A stretch of 64,000 nucleotides of DNA from Argentina anserina (taxonomy: Eukaryota; Streptophyta; Magnoliopsida; Rosales; Rosaceae): the NCBI RefSeq assembly GCF_933775445.1, contig NC_065877.1, positions 4,836,001-4,900,000 of the forward strand, written 5' to 3'. Positions 46,822-58,640 of this stretch are shown here, in pieces (the first letter of the stretch is position 1; the number at the start of each line of letters is the position of its first letter). A model generated the notes under the pieces. It was not told the DNA's origin. It saw only the letters and a program-made list of their open reading frames with translations, and did not search any database. The position numbers were made by a program, and so were the translations under genes.

Positions 46822-49800
46822 AATGCATATGCTCTCTATGTGTTTCTTGAACACTTTAACTGGTAATGCTTTTGTGAAAGGATCAGCTAGTTATGAGTTT
46901 GTATATATGCTTAGAACCACTAACTCACCCTTTTTAACCCTCTCCCTAACACTATAATACTTTAAATCTATATGCTTGGAATTGCTAGATCTCTTATTGT
47001 TCTTGCAGAAGTACACACCTGCCTCATTGTCACAAAAAGCTTCCAATTCGTCTTCCACAATGTGACTGAGTGCTTGAGTTTGCTGTAGAAAATTTCTTAT
47101 CCATACCCCTTCACACACTGCTTCATATACTGCTATGTACTCAGCTTGCATGGTTGAGGTTGTGATCAATCCCTGCTTCATGATTTTCCAAACAATAGCT
47201 CCTCCTGCTAGCATGTACACGTATCCACAAGGGGACTTCTTTGAATCAGGGTCATTCCCTGCAAAATCAGAATCTGAAAATCCAATAACCTTCAAATCCT
47301 TGACTTGTCTGTAAACTAGCATGTGATTCTTTGTCTTATGTAGATACCTCAACACCTTTTTTTCTGCAACCCAGTGTTCATAACCTGGATTAGATTGAAA
47401 CCTTGATAACATCCCAACTGCAAAAGCTAAGTCAGGTCTTGTGCAAACTTGAGCATACATGAGGCTTCCAACTAATCTTGCATAAGGCTTTGACTTTATG
47501 TTCTCCTTCTCAGTTTCAGTTTGTGGCTGTTGACCTTTTGTGAGCTTGTCACCTTTAGACATTGGAACTTCTCCTCCAGAGCACTGTTCCATACTAAATC
47601 TCTTCAGAACTTTAGAAATGTAATGTTCTTGGGACAATCCCAACAGTTTCTGTGCTCTATCTCTTTTAATCTCAATCCCTAGTACATATGATGCTTCACC
47701 TAGATCTTTCATGTCAAAATTCTTTAACAGAAAGCTTTTGGTATCTTTTAGCAGTTTTAGATTACTGCTAGCCAAAAGTATATGATCAACATATAGTACT
47801 AATAAAATAAATTGATCTCCAACTGCTTTTAAATAAACACACTCATCAACTAGATTTTCAGTGAATCCAAAAGAGGAAATCACTGAGTCAAATTTCTTGT
47901 ACCACTGCCTGGAAGCTTGCTTGAGTCCATAAATTGATTTCTTCAGCTTGCAGACCAAATTCTCTTTCCCTGCTTCAATAAATCCTTCTGGTTGTTTCAT
48001 GTAGATCACTTCATCAAGGTCTCTATTTTAGAAGGCTGTCTTGACATCCATTTGGTGTAGCTCCATATCATAGTGTGCAACTAACACAATAATAATCTTA
48101 AAAGAATCTTTACAAGAAACTGGAGAAAAAGTCTCAGTGTAGTCTATGTCTTCTTTCTGCGTAAATCCTTTTGCAACTAACCTTGCCTTGTGTCTTTCAG
48201 TGTTTCCTGTTGCATCTTTCTTGGTTATGTAAACCCACTTTCAGCCAATTGCTTTTTGACTTGGATTAGCTTCAACTAATTCCCAATCTCCATTTTTCTC
48301 CATTGACTCAAAATCATTGTCCTCTGAACAATCTTCTACTACGTCTGCCTCAGTTAGATAACTGACAATGTAAGGACAATCCCCCCCCCAAATTTTCTTT
48401 TCTAGCTCTTTCAGATCTTCTAAGCATAGGATTTTGAGGAAGAGCTGGAATTAGATTATTTTGAGGTTGTGGAATTAGATTAGGTTCTGCTACAGGTGCC
48501 ACTGTAGCAATGGGAGGATTCTGAACAACTATATTGTTTTCTGGATTGTCAATTTGCATTCCTTGATCAATTTCTTGATCATCTGCATCTTGATTTTCTC
48601 TAATGATGTCATCTGCTAATTCATTATCATTATCAAAAGGTAATGTATTTGCTAAATCCTCATCCATCACAAGTTCTTCAAAGTATGAGGATAAATCCTC
48701 ATAAGTTGTATTGTAAATTTTCTCATTTATGAATTTTACTTGATGAGTTTCAAAAATTCTGGGTGAGTGTTTAGCAGAATATAGCTTGTAACCTTTAGAT
48801 TTATCTGGATAACCTATGAAATAGCAGCTAACAGACTTTTCATCGAGCTTGCTCATTTTTGGATTATAAATCCGAGCTTCTGCTTGAGAACCCCATACAT
48901 GACAATGAAAAAGACTTGGTTTTCTACCACACCATAATTCAAAGGAAGTTTTCTCTATGGCTTTACTTGGTGTTCTGTTGCAAATATAATTTGCAGTTTT
49001 TAAAGCCTCTTCCCATAAGAATTTTGGCAACCCAGTAGTACACATCATACACCTAACCATATTTAGAAGGGTTCTATTCTTTCTCTTTGCAACACCATTT
49101 TGTTGGGGATTATAAGGTGTTGTATATTGAGTTTTAATTCCATGCTCTTGTAGATACAAGGCAAAATGACCCTTTTGTTGACCTTTTTATGTGTATTTTC
49201 CATAAAATTCCCCACCTCTATCTGATCTTACTGTTTTGATCTTTCTCTCTAGTTGATTCTCTACCTCAGCCTTATAGATTTGAAAGGCTTTAAGTGCCTG
49301 TAATTTTTCTAAGAGTAAAGAAACATAACCGTATCTAGAGAAATCATCAATGAATGTAATGAAATACACGTTTCTACAGATAGTTTGGTGTTTAAATGGA
49401 CCACAGATATCAGTGTGTATGAGTTCCAACAACTCTTTACTTCTTACTGCAGTATTTGTCCATTTGTTTGTCATCTTACCCTTAAAACATTCAATACAAT
49501 CATGAAGGTCTAAAAAGTCTAACTCGTTTAAAATGTTGGCCCTTACTAATAGTTTCAGTCTCTCTTTGGATACATGGCCTAATCTTCTATGCCATAAATA
49601 TGAAGATTTTTCATTGTTCCTGGTTCTATTAACACCAGTTAAGGTGCTAGTACTTTTAGTGTTATCTGTTTCAACAAAAGCAATATCTTGTTGAGATATT
49701 GAACAATTTAACTTTATATGATCATCTAATATTACACCAGAACCAATTTTCTCTTTATTTCGAAAAATAAGAATTCCTTTATTTTCAATCAAAAAAACTA

Positions 49801-50890
49801 CATCCAGCTTTAACCAATTGAGAAACTGAAACTAAATTCCTTCTCATGGAAGGTACATAATAAACATTATTCAAAACTAGAAATTTTCCAGATCCTAAAT
49901 CAAGTCTAAGACATCCTGCAGCTTTTATTGCCACCTTCATCCCGTTTCCAACACGCAAGCTAACATCTTCACTTCTTGGAGTCCTGGTCTTTTTGAACCC
50001 CTGTAAGGAATTAGTTATGTGAATAGGTGACCCGGAATCAATCCACCAAGATTGTGGATTGACATTAACAAGATTAACTTCTAAAGAAAAAACTGTATTA
50101 GAAATAAGCTTACCCTTTTTAGCTAGCCAAGCCTTATAGCCAGTACAATCATTTTTCATGTGACCTACTTTCTTACAAAAGTAGCACTTGAATCTGAATG
50201 GTTTGTTATCCTTTGGCCCTGTGGTTGCTGATGTCTTAGAGATGATCTTGTTAGGCTTAAGCTTGTTCTGTGGATGTGACTTTTTTTTCTTAGGCTTTTC
50301 AAGCAGGTAAATAGTTGGGGTTTGCTTCTTAATTCTCTCCTCCTCATTAGAACAGATGGCTATTAGTTCATTTAGAGTCAAGTTTTCCTTTTGAGCATTA
50401 TAGCTAGTCCTGATATGGTCAAAACTGCTTAGGAGTGTGTCCAGTGCATGATCCACTAGCAAGGTGTCTTGTACTCCCACCATCATCTCTTTAAGCCTAT
50501 TGTTGATATTAATCAACTTTAATAAAATGCTCCATGACTCCTCCAGTTCCTGAGTATTGCAGGCTATGATATTCCTTGTTTAGCTTAGCTATCTCAGCTT
50601 TCTCACTCTCCTTGAACTTAGCTGACACGACCTTCAGAAAATCAGTAGCAAATTCTGGTTCAGCCACGCATCCTCTAATGCTTTTAGACATAGACTGCCT
50701 AATAACATTCTTAACCATTATCTTTGAATGCATCCAATTCTTATAGTTAGCTTTGATTGTGGTTTTATCATCTTCTGCTGGGGTTTCAGGTCTATCCTCT
50801 TGAAAATAATTGCCTATCTTATCATTCATGGTGATATAGGTTTCTACAGAATCCTTCAAAACTCTAAAGTTTGACCCAGTAAGCATTAAA

Positions 50891-51705
50891 ACACTGTTGA
50901 AGGTGTGGTATGTGCTACCTAAAGAGCAAAAGAAAATTTTGTGAGTTCTTAACTTTCAGTGTTTTCTGTTTTGTCATACAATGCCAATCAAGACAAGCAT
51001 AAAACAAAAACAAAAATACCATAAAACAACATAGTCATATAGTTGCATGTAATTCAATCCATAACTTTAATCAACATTAAGCAATACTTTTGAGCAATTA
51101 CTTAACATCCTGTAATTCTTTTCAATAAGCCACACAAGATAAAAACATGTTATTCAAAGAATCAAATCAACATCTTTAGACATAAGATCTAATTCCAAGT
51201 ATCCGAATTTATTTTCATCAAATATGCTTTTGTTGTCTGTATTCTAAAATCATATTTTAACCACTTCTTTGGAAGAATAAAATATGAATTTAAAAACACA
51301 TAACACAACTTTTCAGTTTGTTATCTTGAAAATTCCCTGCAGATATCAAAGAAGAATGCTTTGTGCAATATGTTCAATTATACCAACAGGAAATCACAAA
51401 CCAATTTTGAGCTTATAACTTTGTTTTCTACCCAGATAATCTTTATAAGAAAACTAAGCTTTGTGCCTTGTAAACCTTTTACAATGTATAAAATTGGGAG
51501 ATTTTAAACTTCTGCATACATTGTCCATCAATTACAGCACACACATAGAATGCAATAATTCAATTCAACCATAGAGTATATATTTGCATAGAAAATTAAA
51601 TTTCCCAGCCATACAGGAACCACACGTCAACCATAATCCAAGTCTCTAAGCTACTCTTATATGCATGCTGGGTGTGCTCTAGGGTTCTTATGTATATTCA
51701 TATAC

Positions 51706-51740
<35 letters not shown>

Positions 51741-53708
51741 CTTCATATAATCTACTTGAACTGAAATAGGAAAACCTTTAAGAAAAACCTGTTTTGCTTT
51801 TTCCCCAAATATGCTGCAGTTTTTTTTAGCGGAAGCATAGAACAAATTTTTGAATCAGCAGCAATTCCCTTTGGAACATGAATCCAGTAAGAGATGTAAA
51901 GGTCTCAATCGCTTACGATCCAGTCGCCTTCCCAAATCCAGAAACTCAACGTTGTGAAAAACACAACGGCTAAAAATTTTCTGGGTTGTTGTTCTTGAGT
52001 TCGGATTTGGTTGAGACCGGATCCGCGTGTTTGCAACCGGTTCGACCCGTAAAGCAAAATTCCTTAGTAGTAATGCTCACGACCGGCAGTAACGCTCGCG
52101 ACCCACTGCCTTTGCTTCAACTTGGAAGCTAATGAAAGGAGCTTGGAACCTAAACCCTAATAACTCAAAAACTTACTAGGTTCATGCATCTAAAAGGAAC
52201 TACCTGAGTGATACTCTAATTTCTCTGCAACTTGAATCTAAACTCATTGCAACTTGAACACAGCCTCATATAATTGAATTACTTTAGTTTATGTGCAAAT
52301 GTGCAATTACAGCTGAGAGGTTGATGCATAGGTTAAGTAAGCCGTACATACTGGTTTAGAGAGAAATTAAGGCGAGCGTGGTATCTGAGAATCACAAAGC
52401 ACGTTGCTAATCAGTTGGGACCAGCACAAATTGAGACCCTTCAGTTGGGACCCTTCACAAATTGATGCCCGTTCGAACCAACCAAAGCTTCAGCATATGG
52501 ACTTGACCAGTTTTAAAGCACCAGAAACCAACTTGTCATGATCGAAGTTCAGTTTCATTATATACTCTGGATTAAAATATGTGACGTTTGGTGATTTCTT
52601 TATCTTTGTTTTTTGTTTTAGATTAGATATGCGCGTGTAGCAACTGTTTGAAAAGGAGCAGTTTGAGGCAATAATTTACCAGATCATGAAATAGTTATAT
52701 TATCATTGTACTTGAAAAAGGAAGAGAACACGTTAGAACAAGGTTATTAGTATCGATTTAGATTTTTTTAAATGCTGTAATGCATAACACTATTTGATAC
52801 AACCATTGGTTGTTTGTACTTCTAAACAATCATGAAGGTGGCGGAAAATTTATAATATCTACATCTACTGTCGTAATTAATCTATATTATCGCGGTTGGT
52901 TAGAACTAATTAGATTAAAATATTACGTATGAACTATGTGAATTCAAGACTTCCATTTTAAATGGTTTCTGTTCAGCATGCATGTCTGAGATATATACAT
53001 CGACATTAGGGTTCTGGAAACTATGATGAGCTTCTTATGAACTTCTCAGAAGAGTCCTTAAAAACTGCGGTCATTAATTTCTCCCATGAGCTATATGACA
53101 CATATTGCCCTTATGGGCAGTGCCGCCACGGTAATATATGGCTTAGCTAATTAATCATATATATGATTCATATCTATCTCTTGATTTCAAGGCAGTACGT
53201 ACCTTCCCCAGTAATCCATTCTTCGACCAGCTTAAAATAAAACAAATAACCAGATTTCAATTAATAAGCATATCCTAAGTAATTATTTTATTTAATTAGT
53301 ATATCTTGATCGACATGCACCCACTTATTCTGCTCTGGTTCATTCAAGATCTACAAACCTTTGACTGGGAGAACAGGAAGCTGATGGAGTCACCGAACTT
53401 ACATATATATAAAGTCGTCGTATTTTTTTTTCTGATTACAAGGATGCCCGAAGGCCAGGCCAAGTGTCATCATTTTTCTATTCGTTGTTGTACCATGATT
53501 CTCAGATTCTCAGTAGTAGCCGGGAAACAATCAGTCCATAGCATGTTGATATGCTTATTAAGAGTTTAGTTAATGAAAACAAAGCTGAGAGACAACCCTA
53601 ACCCCTGCCTTGTAGTCACACGGCAACATCTGTCTATGTCAGTATATGGGGTACCAAGGACACTCAATCGTCCATCCTTGATTTTGGCATGGCTATATTA
53701 TTTATAGT
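50891..53708. other. Spacer to the right of the copia remnant
   Basis: Upstream of gag (minus strand) an acceptor-like TGCTCTTTAG precedes GTAGCACATACC. I find no PBS or LTR here. A (TA)n run lies at about 51712-51740. A short imperfect tandem duplication around GTTGGGACC lies at about 52430-52490. No gene is credible. Confidence 0.4.
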
Positions 53709-53949
53709 CAGAGCTTGTCAACGGGTCGGAACAGGCCCATGAGTAGCGGGTCAGAGCCGAATTTTAGTAAATTTAAATAAGTGACGGATTGAGTATTTTC
53801 ATAAATATGAATATTCAAACCCACACAACTAAAACAGACTTTGCGGGATTTTATTAGAAAAAAAAAATATAATACTTTTATTTAAGGATTTGAAATAATA
53901 TAAGAATTATTATAAAACATTCTAAAAAAAAGTCACAAATAAATTCTAG

Positions 53950-56900
53950 TTTCGAAATATTGTCGATCTACACCGATAGATGTGGTCGATATATATATTT
54001 AGCGACCCTGTAAAAATTCTTCCATTTTGAACATGGTTTGACCGTCCGTACATACGGTAAACAAAAATAGAGACGTTTTAACATAATAAAATCTCATTTA
54101 CCATTGATTTGCCAAATGAGTTTCCTTGTTGCGACCATGCACAATTGGTGACAAAAATTATGTGATTTCAAATATGTAAACAGCTTTCAACATTCGCATT
54201 TTGGTAATGAGTCCTCATTTATGGCACATTAGTGGTGTTTTTGGTTTATCGGACGGTCAAACGAGGTCCGAATTGGATGAAATTTTAAACTGGTCACTAA
54301 ATATATATACCGATCACATCAGATGGTGTCGATCGATTCCAAGAAATTTCCTTCATATAGTCGCTTCACAATGCGATGGTTTTATGATACATTAGTGGAC
54401 ACTTTGGCGATCGACAACTCCAGTTCGAAATATGGTCGATCGACACCAGCAAATGTAATCGGTATATATATTTAAGGAACCCGTAAAAATTCATCCGTTT
54501 TGGAAATGGTTTGACCGTCCGTACCAAAGGTCAACAAAAAAATCGTTTTGACAAATTAAAACCCCCATTGACTGGGGCTTTGCCAAATGAGTTTCCTCTG
54601 TGCGATCGCGCACGATCGGTGACAAAAATTGATGATTTCAGATATGCAAATGGCTTTCGATGTTCGTATCTTGGTAATAAGTATTCCCTTATGGCATATT
54701 AGTGGTTTTTTTGGTTTACCGGAAATTCTGCGGTCAAACGAGTTCCGAATTGGATGAAATTTTTACAGGATCACTAAATATATATACCGATCACATCGGC
54801 TAATGACGATTGATCCCAAGAGATTTCATTCAAATAGTCGCTTCATAATGAGATAGTTTTATTATAAACATAATATAAAAAGGTTATGATACATTAGTAG
54901 ACACTTATCGACAACTCCAGTTCGAAATATGGTCGATCGACACTATCAGATGTGATCAGTATATATATTTAGGAACCCCGTAAAAATTTTGTCTGTTTTG
55001 GACATAGTTTGACCATTCGTACCTACGATCAACAAAAAAAAAAGACGTTTTGATTGAAACTTCATTGACCGGGGCTTTGCCAAATCGGTTTCCTCAGTGC
55101 GATCGGGCACGATACGTAACAAAAGTTACGTGATTTCAGATATGCAAAGGACTTTCGGCGTTCACATCTTTGTAATGAATCCTCCCTTATGGTATATTAG
55201 TGGTGTTTTCGGTTTATCAGAAATTCCGATGGTCAAACGAGGTTTGAATTGGATGAAATTTTTACAGGGTCATTAAATATAAGTACCGATCACATCGGCT
55301 GGTGTCAATTAATCCCGAGAAGTTTCCTTCATATAGTCACTTCATAATGCGATATTTTTATTTTAAACCTAGTATAAAGGTTATGATACATTAGTAGACA
55401 CTTCGGCGATCGACAACTCCGGTTCTAAATATGGTCGATCGACACCAGCAGATGTGATCGATATATATATTTATGGACCCCGTAAAAATTTCGTCCGTTT
55501 TAGAAATAGTTTGACTGTCCGTACCTACGGTCAACAAAAAAAGTGGCATTTAGACATATTAAAACCCCATTGACCGAAAATTTGCCAAATGAGTTTCCTT
55601 GGTGTGATTGCACACGATCGGTGACAAAAATTAGATGATTTCATGTTGTAACGACCCCAAAATTTCGAGCATAAAAACTCAAAATTTCAAAGTCGTGAAA
55701 TACCAAAATAATCTCAATGAATCGAAATCATTTAAAATGCCACAGCGGATCATTACTGAGTTCACAATACAATTCAGAAAAACCAATTATTACAAACCAC
55801 ATTTATAATTCAACATTACATAAAAATGGTAATGTAATAATCCTCACAATCTCTCACAAAACCCACAAATAAATCTTCACAAGTTCTCACACAAATCCAA
55901 AATAAAAACCTCACCACAAGTAGGATAATGAACGACTTCGAGTCTTCAGAGTTGTCCTTCGACTTCTACTAATCAACACCTGCGGAATTATCCCCTACAC
56001 CATTGAATTGGTGCACCAGGATTGTAAACAAAAAACCGGTAAGTTTTACAGCTCATATGAGTAAAATGAAAATATAACTCGCATATTAATATATACGAAA
56101 ATCCACAAATCAACAGATATAAATGCACTCATGAGTCAATAGACGGCCCATCTGGTTGTCCCAAAAAAAAATGAAAATAAAAGTGCTCATGAGAAATTGG
56201 ACAACCCATCTGTTTACCCAAATACATTTATAATACGGGTACTAATGAACGCTGGTACACCTCTGTTACCCCTCACGTAGTACACCGCCGATATTGGGTA
56301 ACCTCCTGCTACCCAACATCCAAAAATATGAGTATTCATGAGCCGATAACTCATATGTTACCTCACATGAAGTACTCCGGTAGACAGACTAGAGCTCTAA
56401 CTGTATCGTAACTTTCGCCCGGCCAAAGGCTAGGTTCCGACATGGAAACACATCCGAAGACATAAACACGTCCGAAGACTGGTCCGAAGACATAAACACG
56501 TCCGAAGACAAAACGTTTTAACAAACTCCATGTTAAAACCACATATAATAATCATCACCTCATATTGTACAAATTAACTCAACATGCTCAATATGTAACT
56601 CTCGTCATCAAAATGACATATACACAATGAAATCAAAACAGTATATAATATAGCAAACTATATATATATGTACATATTTACCATTTATACAATTATATAT
56701 ATAATCCACTATATCATATACATGTCGTATTTCAATCTTTAAAACTCTGCAAAATCTTGAATCTCCGCAAGCGTAGATTCGTAAATATGTGAGATTTTAC
56801 TCACCTTCTCAATTCGAGCGTAATTCCATTTCCGAAGGTAATTCATTTCCTTAATTTATCGATCACCTGGAAAAGATAAGAAAAGAATTTAGAATCGTTT

Positions 56901-58445
56901 CGTAAACCTTTAAATGCCAAAACAGTAATAATATGTTACAGTTAAGCAATATATGGTTTTACAAATTTACTATTCACATATTTCTGTACAAATACACATC
57001 AATTACGTATTCATGTACGTGTACATACTGTTTACGTATTTCTGTACGTGCGAATACTATTCAAATGTAAATACTGTCTCAGTAAATATTAATTACTGAT
57101 TTACCCTTCCGAAATTACTTTTTACATTTACTGAAAGTAATTTATATTTACATTTACTGTATGTAAAATAAATTTACATTTACCGTACGTAAATCACTTT
57201 TATATTTACCGCATGTAAAAATAAATTACAATTTTACCCTTTGGAAACACTGTTCACGCGCCGCCGCATGTGGTAGTGTGGGGTACACGCACCACCTCCG
57301 GCAGGCCGCGCGTGGGGCAGACGCGCCGAGCCTAAGGCCGACGCGTAGCACGCCACCGCCGCCCCCAAAACCTTCCTCTCCTCCTCCTCTTCCTTCCCAC
57401 GGCCTCACGCCGCCCCTAGCCTCCTCCATGCTACCACACGCGCCGCCTAAGGCGGCGGCATCTCCCCTAAAATCCTCCTCCTCCGATCTCCTCAAATACG
57501 AATCAAATAACCAAAAAAATCACATCAAGGCATCACAATAATCAACCTAGGCTAACCCTCACCTCAAACGAGCTTTTGGACCATCAGATCGTCGCTGGAG
57601 AGCTTGAAATCCGTCGGTGAAATCGCAGAACCTTAGCGTCGTTGGTAGAGCTCCGGCGCTGCGTGTGAGGGTGCGTTGACCTCGGGGTCGACTGAGGAGG
57701 GCCGTACAGTGCTTCCTGGGCCGGGGGTGCATGACACGGACAGCCGGTGATAGAGATCGCTGGTGTTGACAGTGAAGGAGAGAGAGAGAGAGCTCGAGGG
57801 TAAGATAGAGAAGAGGGAGGGAGGCGTTGGTTAGGGAGAGAAGTGGGTTTCCATAAATGGAAACCCTACTTATGATAAGTTTCCTTTTTATACCCTTTAC
57901 TAAAATCGGAAACTAACTTCCGTCGTTAATAACTTTCACGTATGACTTCCGAATTGAACGCGGGACGCGTACATGAACTCGTATCGACGAGCTCTACAAC
58001 TTTCGTGAAGGAGGTTTTCGCAAACGAGCGTCGGAATAAAAGTCGATATTCACGTTGCGGAAACGTAACGTTTTTCTAAATAAACGTTTCTGTTCTTGTT
58101 TAGTAATGTCGCAAACAACCGGGTTTCGTTACAAATGAATTTCACAACTTATAAAATGAAACCAACTCGATAAATAGTTTCCGAAAAATTCGGGTTATTA
58201 AACATGTATTCAAACGGCTTTTGACGTTCGCATTTTAGTAATGAGTTTTCCCTTAGGGCATATTAGTGGTGTTTTCTGTTTACCGGAAATTCTTACGGTC
58301 AGACGATGTTCGAATTAGATGAAGTTGTAATAGGTCCCTAAATATTAGTACCGATAGCATCAGATGGTGTCGATTAATCCCAAGAAATTTACTTCATATA
58401 TTTCATATAGTTGTTTCATAATGTTATAATTTTATTTTAAATCTA
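53950..58445. repeat. Tandem array of about four 470-500-bp foldback units
   Basis: The marker CGAAATATGGTCGATC (with small changes) recurs at 53953, 54426, 54923 and 55425. Each unit holds two inverted arms of about 100 bp. The left arm runs from GGTCGATCGACACC through CGTAAAAATT to GGTTTGACCGTCCGTACC. The right arm is its reverse complement: GGTCAAACGA, TGGATGAAATTTTTACAG, TATATACCGATCACATC. In the second unit the arms are about 54433-54534 and 54731-54825. The fourth unit is interrupted by the solo LTR at 55647 and resumes at 58203. There is no coding capacity. Confidence 0.85.
55642..58207 (-). mobile_element. Solo gypsy LTR (2556 bp) with CATGT target duplication
   Basis: The LTR is 55647-58202. 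It starts TGTAACGACCCC and ends GGGTTATTAAA, where relatives end TTATTACA, so the terminal CA is mutated. CATGT flanks both sides (55642-55646 and 58203-58207). It contains the same blocks as the other LTRs: AT-rich half, GC-rich half at about 57240-57480, and a short GA tract near 57778. There is no internal region. Confidence 0.88.
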
Positions 58446-58640
58446 GTATAAAGTTATAATATAAAGAAATATAAAATTTTAAATATAATATTATTAACAT
58501 ATATAATATTTTATGTATAATTATTAAAAAAAACATATATTGATATATGTATAATATTTTATTTTTACGGGTTTTTACGGACCGGGCCTTGCTGACATTA
58601 CGGGCTTTTGGTGGGCCAGGTCGGGTTTCACACCTCTATA

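Larger units (their letters stand above)
44225..50886 (-). pseudogene. Copia gag-pol polyprotein remnant
   Basis: Domains follow the copia order. Gag (50886-about 50150) starts MLTGSNF and has zinc knuckle CYFCKKVGHMKNDC. Protease follows with WWIDSGSPIHITNS. Integrase (about 49650-48350) has LWHRRLGH, CIECFKGK, HTDICGPF, VRSDRGGEF and NPQQNGVAKRKNRTLLNM. Reverse transcriptase has KKSIYGLKQASRQWYKKF and YVDH. RNase H has GFSDSDFAGN and STMQAEYIA. Frameshifts lie near 50512, 49788 and 49170. Stops replace codons near 48242 (before KWVY), 48028 (after KTAF) and 46891. The reverse transcriptase has YVDH where YVDD is required. The final RNase H codons are displaced to 44232-44252 by the solo LTR. 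No active polyprotein is possible. Confidence 0.88.
43141..50890 (-). mobile_element. Degraded Ty1/copia retrotransposon, split by a solo gypsy LTR
   Basis: Coding remnants run from gag (50886) through protease, integrase and reverse transcriptase to RNase H. The RNase H tail is cut at 46816/44253 by the inserted gypsy LTR and finishes at 44232. Downstream is a purine tract (minus strand, 43629-43645, GTCCAAGTGGGAGAT-like), followed by TGTTAGATC. That is the expected start of a 3' LTR (43628 downward). I did not find a matching 5' LTR to the right of gag, so the element is probably truncated or that LTR is lost. Confidence 0.8.
53709..58638. mobile_element. Putative DNA transposon enclosing the foldback array
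   Basis: The left end is near CAGAGCTTGTCAACGGGTCGG (53709). The right end reads inverted TAGAGGTGTGAAACCCGACC (up to 58638). Both resemble the TAGAGGTGTCAA..GGGTCGG termini common in plant hAT-like elements. No target duplication was found: the right side abuts a truncated LTR, so it may have been deleted. Between them are the repeat array and the nested solo LTR. Without the LTR it would be about 2.4 kb. The limits are approximate. Confidence 0.4.
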
